Part shown: piece after piece, positions 5,913 through 9,295 of the stretch
Layout: every line of letters starts with the position of its first letter
Position numbering within the stretch: the first letter of the stretch is position 1
Assembly (NCBI GenBank): GCA_046073825.1
Contig: JBJTMY010000126.1
Coordinates: forward strand, 1 to 9,295
Direction: 5' to 3'
Length of the DNA stretch: 9,295 nucleotides
From: CAINEC01 sp046073825
Lineage (GTDB): Bacteria; Bacteroidota; Bacteroidia; AKYH767-A; OLB10
Program-made: the position numbers and the translations under genes
Notes under the pieces: model-generated
Told to the model about the DNA's origin: nothing
Database searches by the model: none
Seen by the model: only the letters and a program-made list of their open reading frames with translations

Positions 5913-6810
5913 ATCACTCTTTCTAATCTTACTGATTTTATCCTCCACAGATATTTTTGCACAGGAATTAAATTGCCAGGTAAATGTATTAACACCTAGA
6001 ATTCAGAGCTCGGATAAAAAAATATATACTACACTTCAAACGTCCATTTATGAATTCATGAACAACACTCGTTGGACAAATGATAAATTTAAGGCGGAAG
6101 AAAAAATTGAATGCTCTATTCAGATTGAAATTACCGAGCGTGTATCTACCGATGAATTTAAAGGCACTATTCAAGTATCTGCACGTCGCCCAGTTTTTGG
6201 AACATCGTATAACTCACCAATATTAAACTATAAAGACGACGATTTAAAATTCCGTTATGTTGAATTTCAAACACTCGATTATGCAGGAGAGTCGGGGAGA
6301 AACAGTAACCTCGTTTCAATTTTAGCATTTTATGCAAATATTATTTTAGGATTTGATTATGATTCCTACTCTAAATATGGAGGTGGTGAATTTTTTGCCA
6401 AAGCACAATCAATTGTTGCAAATAGTACCAATGCAGCGGAACCCGGCTGGAAAGCTTTTGAGGCTACCCGCAACCGCTACTGGCTAAGTGAAAATATAAA
6501 TAATCCTATTTATAAGCCAATTAGAGCACTTTATTATGACTTCCACCGAAAAGGTTTGGATACAATGACAAAAACCAGAGACGAATCAATTCGTGTTTGC
6601 GCGGATGCCATTGAGAACATTCGTAAAGTCCACAACGATAAACCTCAGTCCGTATTTATGAAAACACTGTTCGATGCTAAATCGGATGAAGTAGTAAATA
6701 TTTTTTCGGGGGCTGCAGCAGATATTAAATCCAATATGGTATTAATCTTATCAGAGATTGACCCCTCCAACTCTTCTAAATATAATAAAATACAAACGGG
6801 TGGTAATTAA
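5905..6810 (+). CDS. porD: PorD-like type IX secretion protein (DUF4835)
   Basis: A 301-residue exported protein of the DUF4835 family, which Bacteroidota genomes commonly label type IX secretion protein PorD. A signal peptide (1-19) ends in DIFA before QELNC, with no lipobox at that site, so a soluble periplasmic or outer-membrane-associated product is expected. Family traits seen: ELNCQVNVLTPRIQ (21-34), FMNNTRWTNDKF (51-62), VSARRPVFGTSYNSPILN (91-108), the LVSILAFYANIILGFDYDSYS run (136-156), then GGGEFFAKAQSIV (159-171) and GWKAFEATRNRYWLSENINN (181-200). Role in secretion is known only loosely for the family; a link to gliding and type IX export fits the GldI-like gene in the same window. 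The order coaBC - porD - recN is, as I recall, conserved in Flavobacteriia. It overlaps coaBC by 8 bp and precedes recN by 21 bp. Confidence 0.84.
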   Translation: MRKSLFLILLILSSTDIFAQELNCQVNVLTPRIQSSDKKIYTTLQTSIYEFMNNTRWTNDKFKAEEKIECSIQIEITERVSTDEFKGTIQVSARRPVFGTSYNSPILNYKDDDLKFRYVEFQTLDYAGESGRNSNLVSILAFYANIILGFDYDSYSKYGGGEFFAKAQSIVANSTNAAEPGWKAFEATRNRYWLSENINNPIYKPIRALYYDFHRKGLDTMTKTRDESIRVCADAIENIRKVHNDKPQSVFMKTLFDAKSDEVVNIFSGAAADIKSNMVLILSEIDPSNSSKYNKIQTGGN

Positions 6811-6831
6811 TTATACTTACGAACTGTTGCT

Positions 6832-8496
6832 ATGCTTAAACGTTTATTCGTAAAAAATTATATTCTTATTGATGAGCTAGATATTTCGTTTGATAAGGGA
6901 ATGTCAGTGATTACTGGTGAAACTGGTGCAGGTAAATCGATCTTGTTGGGAGCTTTGGAATTAATTCTTGGTCAACGAGCAGATTCAGGAACATTATTAC
7001 ATAAAAAATCAAAATGTATAATTGAAGGAACTTTTCAACTTTCGAAAGAGTCGTATGCTGATTTTTTCACAAGAAATGACTTAGACTTTGAAAGCGAAAC
7101 ACATATAAGAAGAGAGATTACTCCTGAGGGAAAATCAAGAGCTTTCATTAATGATTCTCCCGTTAACTTAACTATATTAAAAGAACTATCACAGCAATTA
7201 GTCGATATTCATTCACAGCACGAAACCATGCTGTTAAATTCAGGTTCTTTTCAATTACAACTAGTAGATGCATATGCAAAAAATCATAAACAACTGATTA
7301 ATTATAAATCCATCTTTTCAAAAATCAAATCAGATAAACAGCAACTTGAAACGCTTAAAGCAGAAGAAGCAAAAGGAAAAGCTGACTTGGATTATTTCAA
7401 CTTTCAATTAACGGAATTAGGGGAGGCCCTTTTAAATAATCCGGAAGAGCAATCACAGCTTGAGCAAGACCTTGAAAAACTAGAAAATGCAGAAGAGATA
7501 AAAGAGAAATTATTTGGTGCTTATCAGATTATTAACGGTGGTGAAACAACCTTGCTTTCGAATTTAAAAGCTTGTGCTACTCAATTACAATCACTCATAA
7601 AATTTGATACTCGATATCAGGAATTCTATAACCGTTTAAACAGCAGTTGTGTCGAATTAAAAGATATTGCAGATGAACTAGAAGATGCTGCGAATGATAT
7701 CAACGCTGATAGTCAGCAATTGCAAATCATTACTGAGCGATTAAATTTAATTTATCGATTACAGCAAAAGCATCGAGTATCTTCCATTAATGAGTTGATG
7801 GATATTGAGGCTAATCTTGCAGAAAAAGTTACAAGCATCGGCTCATTACAAGATAGAATTGAAGCGTTAGAGAAAAACATAATTCTCTTAAATAAGGAAT
7901 TAGTTGCGAGTGCCGATATATTAAGTGCCAATAGAAAAAAAGCTATTCCGAAAATTGAGAATGAAATCAATAAAATGTTGGTAGAGGTAGCAATGCCTGC
8001 TGCTTCCATTAAAATTGATTGTATCGATTTAACCTCTGAAGAATTTACGAGTGATGGCGGTAATCAGATTAAATTCTTATTCACTGCTAATAAAGGTGGA
8101 GCACATAAGGAAATTAGCAAAGTGGCATCCGGTGGTGAGCTTTCACGTTTGATGCTTTGCATAAAAGCGATGATGGCCGAATTATCGGATATGCCAACGG
8201 TTATATTTGATGAAATTGATACCGGAATTTCTGGTGAGACAGCAGCGAAGGTTGGAAGCATTGTAAAGAGGATGTCTGAAAACCACCAAGTAATTGCCAT
8301 AACACATCTACCACAGATGGCTGGCAAGGGACATCACCATTACTTTGTTTTCAAAACAGAAGGAAAGGACAAAACACATACATCGCTCAAGTTATTGAAT
8401 AACAGTGAAAGAATTCATGAAATAGCGAGAATGCTTTCAGGCGAGCAACTGACAGAAGCCGCTATCAATAATGCAAAAGCCCTAATCGCCAACTAA
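6832..8496 (+). CDS. recN: DNA repair protein RecN
   Basis: An SMC-like ATPase of 554 residues, the usual RecN length, acting in double-strand break repair. Seen in order: N-terminal head with Walker A GETGAGKS (29-36) and DIHSQHE (125-131, the Q-loop region); a coiled-coil arm about 150-375 rich in Leu, Glu and Lys, broken near the middle; then the C-terminal head with the ABC signature ASGGELSR (432-439), Walker B TVIFDEIDTG (456-465) and the switch histidine in VIAITHLPQMAG (487-498). All ATPase motifs are intact. The start MLKRLFVKNYILIDELDISF is the classic RecN opening, so the ATG is firm. It ends the bamD-led run; a promoter-like box for fabI begins 19 bp after its stop and no terminator hairpin is seen. 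Regulation by an SOS-type box was not found just upstream, where the gap to porD is only 21 bp. Confidence 0.95.
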   Translation: MLKRLFVKNYILIDELDISFDKGMSVITGETGAGKSILLGALELILGQRADSGTLLHKKSKCIIEGTFQLSKESYADFFTRNDLDFESETHIRREITPEGKSRAFINDSPVNLTILKELSQQLVDIHSQHETMLLNSGSFQLQLVDAYAKNHKQLINYKSIFSKIKSDKQQLETLKAEEAKGKADLDYFNFQLTELGEALLNNPEEQSQLEQDLEKLENAEEIKEKLFGAYQIINGGETTLLSNLKACATQLQSLIKFDTRYQEFYNRLNSSCVELKDIADELEDAANDINADSQQLQIITERLNLIYRLQQKHRVSSINELMDIEANLAEKVTSIGSLQDRIEALEKNIILLNKELVASADILSANRKKAIPKIENEINKMLVEVAMPAASIKIDCIDLTSEEFTSDGGNQIKFLFTANKGGAHKEISKVASGGELSRLMLCIKAMMAELSDMPTVIFDEIDTGISGETAAKVGSIVKRMSENHQVIAITHLPQMAGKGHHHYFVFKTEGKDKTHTSLKLLNNSERIHEIARMLSGEQLTEAAINNAKALIAN

Positions 8497-8514
8497 ATTT
8501 TAAAATATTTAAAC

Positions 8515-8522
8515 TACTTTTG
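8515..8522 (+). promoter_or_regulatory. Bacteroidota -7 box ahead of fabI
   Basis: TACTTTTG matches TAnnTTTG exactly, 18 bp before the fabI ATG, giving a short leader of about 12 nt. No clear -33 TTTG is present at the usual spacing (the area around 8491-8500 is aactaaattt). It suggests fabI is transcribed on its own as well as by any read-through from recN. Confidence 0.5.
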
Positions 8523-8540
8523 ACCCATAAAATAGATACT

Positions 8541-9295
8541 ATGGCTACTAACCTATTAAAAGGAAAAAGAGGAATTATTTTCGGCGCATTAGATCCAAAT
8601 TCAATTGCCTGGAAAGTTGCTGAACGCTGTCATGAAGAAGGCGCAACATTTACCTTAACCAATGCACCAGTTGCTTTGAGAATGGGAGCAATCAACGAAC
8701 TGGCTACAAAATGTAACGCTCAGGTAATTGGAGCAGATGCAACCAGCATCGAAGATTTAGAAAATTTATTTATTAAGTCACAAGAAATCTTAGGTGGTAA
8801 AATTGATTTTGTTTTACACTCAATTGGAATGTCGCCAAACGTTCGTAAAGGAAAAGCATACACTGAATTAGACTACGATTATTATCATAAAACAGTTGAT
8901 ATCTCAGCCATGTCGTTACACAAAACACTTCAAACTGCGCTTCGTTTAGATGCGATTTCTGAATGGGGTAGTGTAGTTGCTTTATCTTACATCGCTGCTC
9001 AACGTGTATTCCCAGATTATGGTGATATGGCAGATGCTAAATCACTTTTAGAAAGCATCACACGTAGCTTCGGTTATCACTACGGAAAAGCTAAGAAGGT
9101 TCGTATTAATACCATTTCTCAATCGCCAACTAAAACAACAGCGGGCCAAGGGGTAAAAGGATTTGACGGATTTTACAATTATGCGGACTCTATTTCTCCA
9201 TTAGGAAATGCAAGTGCTGAATCATGTGCCGATTACTGTTTAACCTTATTTAGCGACTACACGAAAATGGTGACCATGCAAAACTTATTTCACGA
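8541..9295 (+). CDS. fabI: Enoyl-[acyl-carrier-protein] reductase (NADH) FabI, 3' partial
   Basis: Open to the window edge (251 full codons), so only the last part is missing; Bacteroidota FabI proteins are roughly 270 residues. It reduces trans-2-enoyl-ACP with NADH in the last step of each fatty acid elongation cycle. Seen: dinucleotide-binding start GKRGIIFGALDPNSIAWKVA (8-27), ADATS (65-69), LHSIGMSP (92-99) in the place of the Rossmann NAG segment, and the catalytic set Tyr150, Tyr160 and Lys167 in SYIAAQRVFPDYGDMADAKS, spaced 10 and 7 like E. coli Tyr146, Tyr156 and Lys163. Then VRINTISQSPTKTTAGQGVK (187-206) and, at the edge, TMQNLFH, which normally leads to the DGG ending. Its product feeds fatty acids to membrane lipids, including the long-chain bases made by the oxoamine synthase in this window. 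Own promoter-like box just upstream. Confidence 0.95.
   Translation, partial: MATNLLKGKRGIIFGALDPNSIAWKVAERCHEEGATFTLTNAPVALRMGAINELATKCNAQVIGADATSIEDLENLFIKSQEILGGKIDFVLHSIGMSPNVRKGKAYTELDYDYYHKTVDISAMSLHKTLQTALRLDAISEWGSVVALSYIAAQRVFPDYGDMADAKSLLESITRSFGYHYGKAKKVRINTISQSPTKTTAGQGVKGFDGFYNYADSISPLGNASAESCADYCLTLFSDYTKMVTMQNLFH

Overview
The window is AT-rich, densely packed DNA from a member of the Bacteroidota, most likely the class Flavobacteriia. The grounds are the gene content (a GldI-type FKBP lipoprotein, a PorD/DUF4835 protein, a Bacteroidota-type RNA polymerase omega subunit, a Bacteroidota-type FabI) and promoters of the Bacteroidota form TAnnTTTG.

Positions 1-2105 (+): the 3' part of a DHH/DHHA1 phosphoesterase overlaps a gldI-like FKBP lipoprotein by 8 bp. 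A second, larger lipoprotein with two diverged FKBP domains follows after 6 bp. The block ends in a hairpin (2091-2116) shared with the convergent gene. Positions 2139-3389 (-): one alpha-oxoamine synthase, probably the first step of sphingolipid or sulfonolipid synthesis. Positions 3390-3549: a divergent intergenic region with a promoter for each side and a small inverted repeat. Positions 3550-8496 (+): a tight five-gene run bamD - omega - coaBC - porD - recN (gaps 26 and 6 bp, an 8-bp overlap, then 21 bp). Positions 8541-9295 (+): fabI, cut by the window end, with its own promoter.

The theme is envelope and core housekeeping: outer-membrane protein assembly (BamD), periplasmic folding helpers linked to gliding and type IX secretion (GldI-like, PorD), lipid synthesis (oxoamine synthase, FabI), CoA synthesis (CoaBC), transcription (omega) and DNA repair (RecN). 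No mobile element, CRISPR array, tRNA or rRNA was found, and no undescribed multi-gene system.

The most unusual signal is at the extreme left. A 27-bp segment between perfect 10-bp inverted repeats (1-10 and 38-47) reads in the wrong orientation. Flipping it, with no change of frame, restores the missing DHH catalytic motif of the phosphoesterase. It is either a fold-back artefact at a contig edge or a very small invertible switch in a catalytic motif. The second oddity is a run of nine G inside the gldI-like gene.
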